Source: Allium sativum (Eukaryota > Streptophyta > Magnoliopsida > Asparagales > Amaryllidaceae). Taken from it: 64,000 nucleotides of DNA. The stretch spans positions 481,150,861 to 481,214,860 of the forward strand of contig CM060920.1 in the NCBI GenBank assembly GCA_030737875.1, in the 5' to 3' direction. Position numbers and translations under genes: made by a program. Shown in pieces: positions 46,451-58,314 of the stretch. Position 1 is the stretch's first letter. The number at the start of each line of letters is the position of its first letter. The notes below the pieces were generated by a model. That model was not told the origin of the DNA. It was given only the letters and a program-made list of their open reading frames with translations, and searched no databases.

Positions 46451-46640
46451 CCGACCCAGCCCATCCTGAAATAACCGACCCAACGGAAATCCAGTCCACA
46501 TAAAAACCGACCCCTGCGAATAAAGTTAGAAACCGATCCCTAGTTAAAATTCAATTAATACAATCCATCAACGTATCGGGCAATATTTCGAAGTCCATAA
46601 TTTTTTCATACAAAATATTATGAAACTCCGAAGGGCAGAA

Positions 46641-47841
46641 TGTTATCCACTAAGATCGATATGTATAACTGATGGGTTATTGACGAACTTATATGGGTCG
46701 GTTCAGTAACGATTAAGAAGGGGTCGGTTCTCATAGAACTCCTAATCGGTCAGAGTCCTTCAGATCATTTCTTCAAGAAGGGTCGGTTATAATGGACAAA
46801 GTCCCTGGTCATTCTTTTTCTCTTAAAAGCCCTGGTCGTCCTTTTCCTCACAGACTTCTGGTCATTCTTCTCCCTAAGTCGACCCCATATTTCAGAGGCC
46901 AACTCTGCTATGTTCACAAACATCTGGTCGGTCAGGCTCCAGATGCTGATCGGTCGGTTCTCATCCAACCTGGTCGCTCCAAATGCAGAAGACAACTGGT
47001 CGTTCTTTCCTCCATACCAGCCTAATCAGCCCGCATGTCCAGAATGATGCGCCATCCTGTTCCCTCATCACCTGGTCGGTCCGCTTCGTAGCCTCAATTT
47101 CCTGGTTGCTTGCAAGCGTCCTGGTCGTCTTTCCTTTCAACGAGGACTCCTGGTCGGTCAAAACAGTATAAAACAGCTTGACAGCTGGTGACAACTGGCA
47201 GTGGCATTCTTGTAAATACCCAAAAATACCGACCAGAACCCTGAATACAAGATTTCAGCCACTCCTCCGCCTATAAATAACACCCTACCTCCATCATTTT
47301 AAGGGGACTTTCTCTGGAAACACGTGGAGGTACTTCCAAATCTCTTTTTGGACTTCTTCAAGCATTCCAACATCTATTCTTCGTAATCCAATAAAGACCA
47401 ATGGAGCATGGAATCATGGCTTCCACAAATGATATATAATAGAGCTTAAGGTCGAAGATCCATGGCAAAAGCTTGGTAATAAGGAGATTTCCTCGTTGTC
47501 CAAGATATTTCTCTACCATTTTCAGCAATTCAAATGGAAGGATGTCTGTGAGAGAAAGTTTGGTTGAATGTATGAGTGATCTTACCTTGTAAACAACTTG
47601 TTGATAATAAAATTCTCTCTTAAAAGTGGACGTAGACCTCCTAAAAGGTCGAACCACTATAAACTCTTGTCTTCTTTCTATATTTTGATGTTTTCATGCA
47701 TTAGATATGGCCTCACATAATAAAAAAGGTATTCTTACGTCTTGCCTTTGAAAAGGTGACATGTTTCCTAAGCATCTCGCCTCCGATTAGGTAACGCGTT
47801 AAGCAATACTTTGGTTGTTTTGCCAAATTTTGGTGTAAACA
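46641..47841 (+). repeat. 3' LTR of the Tat element
   Basis: Preceded by the purine-rich GAAGGGCAGAA (polypurine tract). It is near-identical to 33257-34454, with its TATA box at 47272-47279. It is followed by TTTTC (47842-47846), then by the resumed LINE sequence. Confidence 0.93.
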
Positions 47842-47917
47842 TTTTCTTAAGGACCTTCTTTTAGTTATGCTTTATGTTAGGGACCGCGGAACAGATTGTT
47901 CAGGCAAAGCAAACGCT

Positions 47918-47935
47918 GGGGGGGGGGGGGGGGGG
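47918..47935 (+). repeat. Homopolymer of 18 G
   Basis: Copy B has an interrupted G-rich stretch at the same place (51596-51622), so the uninterrupted run expanded in copy A. Confidence 0.95.
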
Positions 47936-48175
47936 TGAACAGTGTTTGTAGAAATTTAAACAAAACTAAAAATTAGAGAGAACTATGAGAAGAATCAAAC
48001 ACCACAAATACAAACACAGATTCAAACACAGAGGCAAAATAAACAAAAACAAAAATGCAGAAAAGAAAAGAACACATTGGATTTTATACTGGTTCGGATT
48101 ACTCCTACGTCCAGTCCCACACAACGTTGGGTTGTGCAAATTTTATTGCTCTTTCTATAGTCAATTACACCCTCC

Positions 48176-48298
48176 TTGATTTCACGGCTCACAAAGAGAC
48201 ACCGATTCCTACTTTCTTGATTTCACGGCTCACAAGAACACACCGACTCCTGTTTCCTTGATTTCACGGCTCATAAGGACACACCGACTCCTCTTTGA
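48176..48298 (+). repeat. Three 41-bp tandem units in the copia LTR
   Basis: Units start at 48176, 48217 and 48258 with TTGATTTCACGGCTCA and end with CACCGA.TCCT. In copy B the Tekay element inserted within this array (CACCG). Confidence 0.9.
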
Positions 48299-48616
48299 CT
48301 CACAACAAGGTTTATTCAACCCATCCAATTACACAATAGCCCTATAACTCTTCAGTAGCACTTTATTCAGAGAGTAGAGAGTGTAGAGAGAAGAAGTTTT
48401 ATCAAAACAGAATTGAATTTGGCAGAGTATAAGTGTAAAAACCATAAAAATGATTAAGAATAATGGTAGGATGAAAGAGGATGAAGACGGAGAAGAAGAG
48501 ATGTTAGAAAATTCGGTTTTAACATCTTTTTACAGGTCATGAAGGGTTGCAACGGTTCGGAAGCGTTTCAAATAATGAAAAGACACTTCCTTTCAAATTT
48601 AGAAAAATAGCTGTTA

Positions 48617-48650
48617 TATGTCGACATACATATTTTTCTATGTCAACATA
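48617..48650. promoter_or_regulatory. Pair of 12-bp dyads, copia LTR copy A
   Basis: TATGTCGACATA (48617-48628) and TATGTCAACATA (48639-48650) start 22 bp apart, two helical turns. The same pair and spacing occur at 50321-50354 and 63188-63221. Conserved palindromes in the LTR are a known Sirevirus trait. Confidence 0.55.
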
Positions 48651-49253
48651 GCAATGTGTAAATTTTATTTTCAAAGAATTTATCAAGTATTTTGATATAA
48701 AATTAATTCTGAAAATGCTTGAATAAAATTTTAATGTTGTAAATCAATACTATATGATAGAAAAACGTACGAAAATACATTTTTAAACTATATAAATATA
48801 TTTAGAAAATTATAAGGTTTTAAACTATATAAAATATAAATAAAGTATATATATAAAACTTAAGTTTGAAAATCAAAGAAGAATGGAAGTAGAATAAAAT
48901 AGAAAAACAAAATAGATAAGATTGAGGATAAAAAGAAAACAAAAATAGAGAGGATTGAGGATAGAATTGAAAATCAGAATTTGAATTTGAGTTTGAATTT
49001 GAACCTGGAGTGCTATATGGAGTCTAACAAAATCTAGACTCTATAAAAATATTATTCTTGAAATCTTGATTACTCATGAGTCGGGAATCTACTCTGAATT
49101 CTGAATCTCTAAAATCTCTTTAACTGTACAGTCTTCAGTATTAATTCCTGTATACAAATTCTGCATTTATATATATTCTAAATAAAGATGTTAGTATATA
49201 TTTTATAATTAATTGAAATAAGGTTGTTGTCATCAAAACTCCATTCTCCAACA

Positions 49254-49514
49254 ATCTCCCCCTTTTTGATGATGACAACCTTAGTTTATAAAATATCATA
49301 CCTATGTATACCTGTTTGATGATGATATTTTTGTACTCCCCCTATCTATAAGAATTCTATAAAACTATGCCTTTATTTTATAATTTCTCCCCCTTTGGCA
49401 TTATCAAAAAGAAAGATTAAAGACACTCCCCCTAAGTTTACACAACTGTATAAAACTAAAAAATATTCTAGAAAATACTCCCCCTAAATTATATAATGAC
49501 ATAAAATACTCCCC
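49254..49514 (-). other. Polypurine tract and repeated PPT-like boxes of the copia element
   Basis: GGGGGAG (plus-strand CTCCCCC) occurs at 49255, 49336, 49387, 49426 and 49478, with a shorter form at 49509. The first, next to the LTR, is the true tract position. Repeated PPT-like boxes before the 3' LTR are described for Sireviruses. Confidence 0.65.
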
Positions 49515-49691
49515 TTAATCTAATAATCGTATATTTATGTTATAGAAGGTTTAGAACAATATCAATCATAAATAACAATTTTATTTATGTTAAACAAACA
49601 TGTGTACATATTCATGGATCTATACATATACCTATATGACATACCATAAGAACGTAATAAAGCTAAACCAAGACAAACCTTAAACACTAAA

Positions 49692-50192
49692 TTATTTGAC
49701 AATAGAGGACTTGGGAATTGGACAATTTGGATAATGGAGACAGAATTCTCCATTCTTTTCAATCACATTCCCATTTTCTTCAAATAGGACCTCTTATACG
49801 CATTCAACGTTATCATCTTAGTCTGCAACCATTGTTTGAGCCTCTTGATGTTCTTCCTCCTCCATCATTTCTTCCTCATCTGGTTCTTCCTACGATTCTT
49901 CTTTAGGTTCTTCCTCTTCTTCCATTAGTTGATTATCATCATTGATGATAATCGGGTTAGTCTCATTATCCATTATAAACTTTAAGAGACTCCTCATCAC
50001 TTTTCCTTGTTTATTTTGCTCTTGACTTATTCAAATTTTAAGCACTTGCATCTTAGCCACCATTTGCAGTAAATACTCCATTTTCTCTTCAATTTTGATC
50101 ACTCTAGATAGCATAGATCGTTGAAATGGACTCTCGGATGGTCCAGCGTGTGAATCAGAGTTGTTTTGAGTATTTGGATTAGTGGAAGCCAT
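49692..50192 (-). pseudogene. Decayed ORF upstream of the copia 3' LTR, acidic coiled-coil protein
   Basis: ATG at 50192 (MASTNPNTQNNSDSH) opens a single frame that can be followed for 166 codons to TAA 49692-49694, crossing in-frame TGA, TAG and two TAA codons. The N-terminal part has a short helix with heptads (RVIKIEEKMEYLLQMVAKM). The middle is very acidic (runs of Glu). Lying between the copia body and the PPT boxes, it fits the position of the extra 3' ORF of Sireviruses, but I see no membrane segment or named domain. A TATA box (minus, TATATAAATCC near 50260-50270) and the dyad pair at 50321-50354 lie just upstream. Confidence 0.5.
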
Positions 50193-50254
50193 TGTAATTT
50201 TTAATTTAGAGTTTTTACAGAGAAGAAGAATGAGAATGAAGAAAGAAATTCGAA

Positions 50255-50354
50255 TTAAAGGATTTATATAGTTAGAATAACTAACTTATGGTGGGAATTA
50301 ATTTAAAAAAAATTCAGTTATATGTCAACATACCAGAATATTCATGTCGACATA
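50255..50354 (-). promoter_or_regulatory. Promoter-like region of the decayed ORF
   Basis: A CTATATAAATCC TATA box lies about 70 nt before the ATG at 50192. Upstream of it are two dyads, TATGTCAACATA (50321-50332) and CATGTCGACATA (50343-50354), 22 bp apart as in the LTR. Flanking bases also match the LTR, so this may be a displaced LTR piece. Confidence 0.45.
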
Positions 50355-50771
50355 GTGTTGTTGCAAATTTTATTATTTTAATTCCTTATATATATGTATA
50401 TATATAATTACTTTAATTATTCTAATTCACTTAATGAACAAATACCTAATTCTCTTCTACATTTAGTATTTCGGTTAATATATCGGCTATCTTCAAGAAA
50501 CTGACTTAACTTTATGAATTTCTTTGGATGATTACACATGTATATCATATCTTTTCCCGTAAGACCAGCAGTTCGGAGGAGAAAATGGGAGGGGGGTCAT
50601 ATAGGAGAATTAATGTAGTGAATAAGCCAATCGTGTAGTTAAACGACACGGTAGGTCCGATGCATGTTTTTTTCTTCTTATTCTTAATATTTACTACTGC
50701 ATATCGAACTAACATTGAAATTTGCATGCTTGAAAGTTAAAATTCAAAACTAAAATATAAGATTTTAACAA

Positions 50772-51553
50772 AATTCTTTTACAAGATGAAATTGTGTGGA
50801 AGAAAAGATTTAGGTTAATTGGAGGGATGAGGGAGACACAAACACCAATTTTTTTCATAAAGTTTCTAATGGTGGGAAAAGGTGCAATAGCATTAGTCCT
50901 ATATTAGTTAATGATTCTATATTTTGTGGACAAATCGATCTCAATATATAATTCACTAATTGCATTGTGGGTAATTTTGGTAATTCTAATAATCATTGAA
51001 TTAAGGCTAACCGAATTTGTTATATAATGAGAACAATAGAGTTGATTTAAATGGTTTAAGTAGTCCTTTTACTGAAGTTGAGATTTTAAAAGATATTAAA
51101 GTTGTATCTTCGAACAAATCCCCTGGTCTAGATAGTTTCCCTATTTTTTTTTATATTACTTATTTGGATGTTTTGAAAGATGATTTACTTAATAATTTTT
51201 TGAGGGAAAATTACAATTAGGTAAATTTAATTTTGCTAACGTGATTTTATTACACATGAAAATTGGGGCTAACCTTTCAAAAGATTTCTCGCCTATTTCT
51301 TTATCGAATTGTTTTTAAAAATCATTTCTAAAGTTTTATCCAATATATTAAGTTCTAGAATGTATGAGTTTATTGATTCTTCTCAAACTGCTTTCGTAAA
51401 AATATTACCAATGGTGTTGCGGTTGTCCAGGAATATATTAATTATTATTGTAAGAATAATGTGTCTTGTATTATTCTTAAACTTGACTTTGCTAAAGCCT
51501 TTGACTCAATTGATGGGATATTTTCTTAAGGACCTTCTTTTAGTTATGCTTTA
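50772..51553 (+). pseudogene. LINE ORF2 reverse-transcriptase fragment, copy B
   Basis: Same fragment as 32504-33256, but without the Tat insertion. After motif A (KLDFAKAFDSID) it continues IFLKDLLLVML, and it is cut at 51554 by the copia LTR. Frames are broken as in copy A. Confidence 0.8.
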
Positions 51554-51922
51554 TGTTAGGGACTGCGGAACGGATCGTTCAGGCAAAGCAAACGCTTGGG
51601 GTGGGGAGGGGGTGAATAGTGTTTGTAGAAATTTAAACAAAACTAAAAATTAGAGAGAACTATGAGATGAATCAAACACCACAAATACAAACACAGACAC
51701 AGATTCAAACACAAAGGCAAAATAAACAAAAATGCAGAAAAGGAAAGAACACACCATATTTTATACTGGTTTGGATTACTCCTATGTCCAGTCCCACACA
51801 ACCTTGGGTTGTGCAAATTTTATTGCTCTTTCAATAGTCAATTACACCCTCCTTGATTTCACGGCTCACAAAGAGACACCGATTCCTACTTTCTTGATTT
51901 CACGGCTCACAAGAACACACCG
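51554..51922 (-). repeat. Ty1/copia 3' LTR, copy B, left part
   Basis: It begins TGTTAGGGACTGCGG like 47875 and reaches the second 41-bp unit, where the Tekay element inserted (CACCG at 51918-51922). Confidence 0.78.
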
Positions 51923-52309
51923 TGTAACACCCCACGTCCATTAATGTCACTCACGAAGGGAATGCATTAACTTCCATGGAGGTTATAAGTGAATATAGAA
52001 CAGAAAAATTACAACAAGACAGAAAGTAAATAGTACTTGGAAATCTTAAACTTCATTTTATTGCAGCGGAAATTAAACATGTTTGTTACATCATAAAACC
52101 ATAGATCATAACCAAGTACAATATCCATCTTCATAAAAACAAAATACATAATCCCATTACATAAATAGCCATTAAAAAGATAACAAGCTGGACTTTACTT
52201 CAATGGTCCAAGCTTTCCAAAGAGAGATGAAGCAATTCAATCAAACTCCACTAGAGCTGGGCCCAACCTGAGGACCTGGAGGGGGAAAAAGGATAGAAAT
52301 AGAGGGGGT

Positions 52310-52324
52310 CAGACATAAAGTCTG
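52310..52324 (-). other. H1-type hairpin in the Tekay LTR (left copy)
   Basis: On the minus strand CAGAC-TTTAT-GTCTG within CCAG...CTGACC, 387 nt before the LTR end. The inner pairs AC/GT replace TC/GA of other families. The right LTR copy is at 60329-60343. Confidence 0.55.
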
Positions 52325-54422
52325 GCGAGTATGATAATTCTAACAATACTATTATCAAAATAACTAGACTAAGGCATAAGCTGGAAGACAAGTAAATGTC
52401 TATGAACTCTTAGGAAGATAAAGATAGCGTTTAAGATAACGTTAAAGATAATGGTAAAGGCACACCTAATTACTAACGAATGATTACTACACTGCACCGC
52501 ACATTACTACACTGCACCACACCAGTCACCCTATTGTTTGATCCCACTTGCTTCACACAGAAACTTTATAAATAGCCTTACGTACCCCTAGCTGACCACA
52601 TACGTGCCGTCTGCCCCTATCTCCACTAGGTGTACCCCACTACCCACTTTCGATCGGCTCCCTAATCGTAGATACCCGTGCTGGCCCCACAGTGGGGTGT
52701 ATCACTTACCTAAAGTGGCAACCCGATACAACTTGAGAATGCACGACTTATACCAACACGATGCAACAACGTCTTACCTACCAGCCCAGGTCCACACACG
52801 CATATGAAACCCGTTGGACTTGCGTTGCCACCGCTCCCCGTTTTGGCCTCTTACAGTCAAACCCAGCATGCGTGTCCCGTCCTCGACTTGGGTCGAGCCC
52901 ACGAAGATACGTTTGGGATACTGGTCGAAATGGCCCCCACAAGCTACCCACCTAAGCTTGTCACTAGTATATCCCACTTAACCCTCTTAGTCATATTCAT
53001 TTATATGTGTGTTTGGTTAAGTCTTACTAATCGTATTTCACATGCCACTAAGGGCACCCCCTAGATTCCTCATGCTACCCAAGGCACCTACTTAACCCCC
53101 ATGTCCCACCTTACATGTTTATCTGGTTAAGTATTTCTTAATTCATTCAGGCCATAACCTCATAAAGACCTCTCACATTAGACTGGCATTTATGGCAGCT
53201 GGATTTGCCGGGCGGGTCCGGGCAGTCTTACACCATAAAAGAGTCTAACCTCGTGTCTTTACAACCGTTACGCTTTAGTTTAGGCCTAGGACCTCTCACA
53301 TTGGGCTGACATTTGTGACCACTGGATTTGCCGGGCGGGTCCGGGCAGGTTTACGTCACAAACGAGTCCAACCTCGTGTCCTAAGCATTGATTAACACTT
53401 AAAATCTTTTACCCCAGTTTTAATAACTCCCTATTCAAATTATTAATTAAGTCAACTTTTAATGATGTCCATAATTGACTCAATTATGGCCATCCACTTA
53501 TGGCATGCAAAATCATATCAATTGCACCCCAACTTTTTAATATTAAATCCTTAATATTACCCCTACCCCACGTTTATACGTTCGCTTATTCAACGCATAA
53601 TATAGGCTAGACTTGTATAGTCTAACAACTAGCACAAAGATAAATTATCACAACATATAGACAATTAAAATAAATCTAATCATACTAGGGGTGAAACTTG
53701 CATAAACTACACATGTTAAGGATCAAAAGGTGTCAACTTGTTAAATGTCTCAATTTATATGATATGATCATAGCCCAAATCGATACATAAACTTGCATAT
53801 GGGGTTTTTAGGCAACATAATGATGGTGTGAACTAGCATAGGATATCACATATGTCATAGCATAATTCTAGATGTCATAATAGATGTCTTGGCATATGTT
53901 CATAACTTTTCTAATCAATCTAACTTGCATATGTGACTTGTCATATAGATCAACATAACCCAAACATGATGATTTAATTAGTATGAACTAACTAGCATAG
54001 ATGGTAACATCATGGCCTTTTTAACATGTATGATTCATCACAACTTAGCATAGAAACTTTCAACATACATAACATCATCATAGCATGATTTACAACATAT
54101 AAGATATCATAATCACATAACATTGTATTTACAATATACATGATAGCAAAAGGGTTTACAACAACATATATGATAATTCACATCATCTACTCATAATCCA
54201 TTCATAACTCAACCTAATTAAAATGATAATAATCTTGTTAAGATCATCATACTCACAATTTAGAGAAGAAAAGAGAGAGTTTTGCTTTGCTTTAGGGTTG
54301 AGAGAATTAGAATTGAATTTTCTTTCTTCTTTCTTAGTTGGCGGCGGCTCCATTGATTTCCATGGCGATGGTATGACGGTAACTATTCTATTTTAATTAG
54401 GTTTAGGGTTAGCATTAGGATG

Positions 54423-54582
54423 TATTTATAGGTGTAGAAAGTTACTTAGGACCATTAGATTAACCCTGAACCATGAGAACCAATCAAATGCAAAATCTGC
54501 ATTTGAGCGAATCGGCCCACGGGTTGACAGCCAAACACCCTGGATTAACCCCTAGTCGACCCAGCAGAGCTCGGGTCGACCT
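54423..54582 (-). promoter_or_regulatory. Tekay LTR promoter: TATA box and GTCGACC boxes (left LTR)
   Basis: TATAAATA on the minus strand (54423-54430). TAGTCGACCC (54553-54562) and GGGTCGACCT (54573-54582) lie 120-150 bp upstream. The right LTR counterparts are at 62441-62448, 62571-62580 and 62591-62600; only the latter LTR would drive the element. Confidence 0.55.
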
Positions 54583-54794
54583 CAAAAATGGCCCGGTTCG
54601 GTTATTCCCCCTCCCAATTCGCTATTTTGAACTTTTTCGCATATTTATTTATTTAATTTTTAATATATATATATATATGTATATATATCAATATATATAT
54701 TTCTCTGCGCAACCCATTTCACTTAATTCTTTTCTAAAAATTAAGTATACTTTAATTTGTGAATTTTAATGTTATAAAATTACGGGGTGTTACA

Positions 54795-55374
54795 TTCTCC
54801 CCTCCTTAAAGGATTTTGTCCCCGAAATCTCCAAGTCAAGAAGAATGTATATCCTACCATCTAATCGTCCATCTACTCAACCATCAAACACCAGCATCCA
54901 TTGTCCTTAAAAGACTTCTAATGCTTTAATGTTTATATGCACAGTGTGTGTATATGTCCATATCTAATGCAAAATTAGGCGGTCTACTGATTCAATAGGC
55001 CTCCTTAGTGCAATTCATGATAGTGCCATGTGTCCAATATGTATGCAAAAGATTCCTAATGATACATATTAATCCTATATGCGTGCACAACCATCCACCC
55101 GAATGCAGCAACTATATGATAATACAACCATTATACATCCATTTTACTAAATACATCCATATACATGCAATATGCAATATGAAGTGACTGAGCCGATCTG
55201 GTGCCTAATAGTGTGTGTATATGCATCCACGAGCAACCACTAGCAAACACTTGCATCCACTTTGCATCCACCATACATAACATGTCTCAAACACATGTTT
55301 CAACCATAGGATTATCCTAACTAAAGGTCAAAGATACTAGAGAAAGGATATACTAAAGATAAGATAAGTACAAG
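54795..55374 (-). other. Polypurine tract and 3' non-coding region of the Tekay-type element
   Basis: Next to the LTR the minus strand reads AAGGAGGGGAGAA, preceded by TTTCGGGGACAAAAT, the conserved chromovirus 3' box. The rest, to the end of pol, is non-coding. Confidence 0.8.
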
Positions 55375-58314
55375 CTAAGCGATAAAGGAGAAATTAAAGG
55401 ACATACCCTCAAAAAGAAAAGGGTATCGTGAACGCATCTTCTCTTCCGTCTCCCAAGTAGCGTTGCTCTCATCATCTCCCCATTGCACTTTGACTAGTCT
55501 GACCTCTCGATTCCTCAACCTCTTGATCTCCGACCCAAGAATGCGCGTAGGAGCTTGTCGAATTGTCGCATCACGCTCTATCTCCACCTCTCTAAGCAAG
55601 CTCGGCTCTACCACTTCCGCGGTCTCGTGCAAGCACTTCCTCAAATGTGACACATGGAATACGTCATGTACACCACTAAGTCTCTCGGGCAACTCCACTC
55701 TATACGCCATCCGTCCAATCCTCTCCTTAATAGGAAACGACCCTACAAACCTTGGTGCTAATTTCCCAACGGACCCAAAGCGAACAACCTTTCGTAATGG
55801 AGACACTTTGACAAAGACCATGTCCCCAACTTCAAACTCGAGATCTGTCCTCCTCTTATCCGCATAAGATTTCTGCCTATCCTGTGTTGCTTTCATCCTC
55901 CTTCGAATCAAGTCGATCTTCTCCGAAGTCTCCCTAATCATATCGGGCCCAAGTAAGATCTTATCCGTAGATTCCCACCAACATGTAGGTGAACGACAAG
56001 GTCGTCCATAAAGAGCTTCGAATGGTGCCATACCAATGCTGGACTGAAAGCTGTTATTATATGCGAACTCCACCAATGGAAGATGCTCTTCCCACGTACC
56101 CCCAAAGTCTAGGATACATAGCCTCAACAGATCCTCTAGAATGCGATTCACCCTCTCGGTCTGGCCGTCCGTCTGAGGATGATATGCGGTGCCCAAACAT
56201 AACTGAGTCCCTACCGCCTCTTGTAAGCTTCTCCAAAATTCGCTAGTGAAAATAGGATCGCGGTCGCTCACTATGCTAGAAGGAATTCCATGCAAACGAA
56301 CTATTTCTCGAACGTATACGGAGGCTAACCATGGAGCAGTCCTCTTACTCTTTACGGGAATGAAATGGGCGCTTTTAGTAAGTCTATCTACTATAACCCA
56401 AATTCCCGTATTACCCTTCCTTGATCGCGGTAACCCATCCACAAAATCCATCGAGACACTTTCCCACTTCCATAGTGGAACCTCCAATGGGTGAAGCAAC
56501 CCACCGGGTTTCTTTCGCTCCGCTTTTTCTTGTTGGCACACCAAGCATCTAGCGACATACTCGGCCGCATCTTTCTTCATGCCGGCCCAAAAGTAAACTC
56601 TCTTCATGTCTTTGTACATCTTGTCCTCGCCGGGATGAATGGTCATCTTCGAATGATGTGCTTCGTCAAGAATAGTCTTCCTTAGGTCATCGTCTTTTGG
56701 TACACAAAGTCTACCGTCCCTACGTAACCAACCCTTATCATCTAGGGTATACCTACGGAGATGGCTTGATGACTCCCCTCCTTTGAGTTTTTCAACTAAC
56801 TCAACCAACTGCGGGTCGTCTCGCTGTGCCTCGCCAATCCGTCCCAAAAGCGTAGGTCTGACCTCCAAGGATGCTAGCAAACCGGGTACGAAGTCAACGG
56901 AAGGTCTAAAGTCAAACATCGAAATGAATTCTAAACTTCGCCGCTCAACAAACAAAGGACTTAAGGATAATCTTTTTCTACTTAAAGCGTCTGCCACCAC
57001 GTTACCCTTGCCAGGGGTATAGGCTATTTCGAAGTCGTAGGACGCTAAGAACTCCATCCACCTTTGCTGCCTTAAGTTCAAGTCCTTTTGAGAGAATAGG
57101 TATTTTAAAAACTTGTGGTCAGTGAATAATTTGAATTTCTCGCCAAGAAGATAATGACGCCAAGACTTAAGCGCGAAAACAATAGCGGCCAATTCTAGGT
57201 CATGTGTAGGATAATTTTTCTCATGCGCTCTCAACTACCTTCCACCATAGGCTATTACCCTACCCTTTTGCATTAAGACTGCGCCTAGTCCTGTCCCACA
57301 AGCATCAGTATAAACGGTAAACGGCTTACTCCCGTCTGGCAATACTAAGACTGGGGCTGAAGTCAAAGCTCTCTTCAAACGTTGGAACACATCATCACAA
57401 TCTACGTCCCATGTGAAAACTAGGTTCTTCTTCGTCAAACGTGTCAATGGAGCTGATATCTTTGCGAAGTCTTTGATAAACTTCCTATAGTAGCCAGCCA
57501 ACCCCAAGAAACTTCTCACTTCGGTAGCATTTTTAGGAACCTTCCAATCTTGGATGGCGACCACCTTCGCGGGATCTACAGCTATCCCTTCTTTGGAAAC
57601 CACGTGTCCTAAGAACCGTACTTCCCTCCTCCAAAAGTGACACTTAGAAAATTTAGCTTTAAGCTTATGCGCTCGAAGAGTCTCCAACACTTCCCTAAGA
57701 TGTAGGACATGCTCTTATTCATCCTTAGAAAAGATCAAGATGTCGTCTACAAAGACTACCAAGAATTTGTTAAGGTACTCCCTAAACACCCTACTCATCA
57801 AATCAACAAAATATGCTGGGGCGTTTGTCAAACCGAAGGGCATCACTAGCCATTCATAGAAACCGTCCGGAGTCCTAAAGGCAGTCTTGTCTATGCTATC
57901 CTCAGCCACTCTGAACTGATGGAACCCAGTGGCTAAGTCCAACTGCGAAAACACTGAGGCGCCAACTAATTGATCGAAGAGATCGTCAATCCTCGGCAGT
58001 GGGTGTCTGTTCTTCTTAATAAGATTATTAAGTTCTCTATAGTCCACACAAAGTCTAAGGGACCCATCCGCCTTTGTGGCAAATACTACTGGAGCACCCT
58101 ACTCCGATATACTTCGTCTTATGAACCCCTTCTAAAGCAACTCCTTCACTTGCTTATCGAGTTCCCTCCTTTCACGTGGAGCCATGTGGCATACTGGCAA
58201 AGATATTGGTTTCGCATTATCCACAAGATATATTCGAAAATCTATCTCCCGCTTCGGAGGCAAGCCCTTCACCTCCTCAAACACATCCGAATATTCTCGG
58301 ACCACTCTAAAAGA
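55375..58314 (-). pseudogene. Pol of the Tekay-type element (RT, RNase H, integrase, chromodomain), broken
   Basis: It continues the gag frame; the only breaks seen are stops: TAG 58132-58134, TAG 58099-58101, TAA 57715-57717 and TAG 57235-57237, plus the TGA 58315-58317 that ends gag. Reverse transcriptase shows [29 protein letters not shown] and [10 protein letters not shown] (catalytic Asp pair). RNase H has [38 protein letters not shown] and VADALSRK. Integrase carries the HHCC finger (HHSKMTIHPG...CLVCQQEK) and D,D,E in SMDFVDGLP, VSDRDPIF and GQTERVN. At the C-terminus is a chromodomain (VRLVKVQWGDDESNATWETEEKM), thought to steer integration to modified chromatin. The last 619 codons (57234-55375) are open. 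Confidence 0.92.

Larger units (their letters stand above)
33257..47841 (+). mobile_element. Full-length Ty3/gypsy Tat-lineage retrotransposon (14,585 bp)
   Basis: LTRs of 1198 and 1201 bp (TGTTATCC...GTAAACA) differ by only a few percent by eye. Order: 5' LTR, tRNA-Lys primer site, gag-protease, reverse transcriptase, degenerate RNase H, second (archaeal-type) RNase H, integrase, 84-bp minisatellite, antisense ORFs, 3' LTR. The extra RNase H and antisense ORFs between pol and the 3' LTR are hallmarks of Tat elements such as Grande and Retand. gag is open. pol carries stops and a frameshift, so this copy is not autonomous as it stands. Confidence 0.95.
47875..49253 (-). repeat. Ty1/copia (Sirevirus-like) 3' LTR, copy A
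   Basis: On the minus strand it runs from TGTTGGAGAATGG (49253) to CGGTCCCTAACA (47875), 1379 bp. The adjacent AAAGGGGGAGA polypurine tract at 49254-49266 is typical of copia elements. It sits in the LINE fragment. Inside are an 18-base G run (47918-47935), three 41-bp tandem units (48176-48298), and a pair of 12-bp dyads (48617-48650). The other LTR of this element is not in the window. Confidence 0.75.
32198..50488 (+). repeat. Direct duplication, copy A (interrupted by the Tat element)
   Basis: Copy A starts near 32198 and copy B near 50489. Without the 14,590 bp of the Tat insertion and its duplication, the unit is about 3.7 kb: the FFEDVKST-type remnant, a LINE reverse-transcriptase piece, a copia 3' LTR and the copia 3' internal region. 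The order and orientation are the same in both copies. Copy B continues past the window end. Confidence 0.8.
51923..54794 (-). repeat. 3' LTR of the Tekay-type element (minus sense)
   Basis: Plus-strand ends TGTAACACCCC and GGGGTGTTACA. The promoter lies at 54423-54582 and the H1-type hairpin at 52310-52324. Frames inside are chance. Confidence 0.93.
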
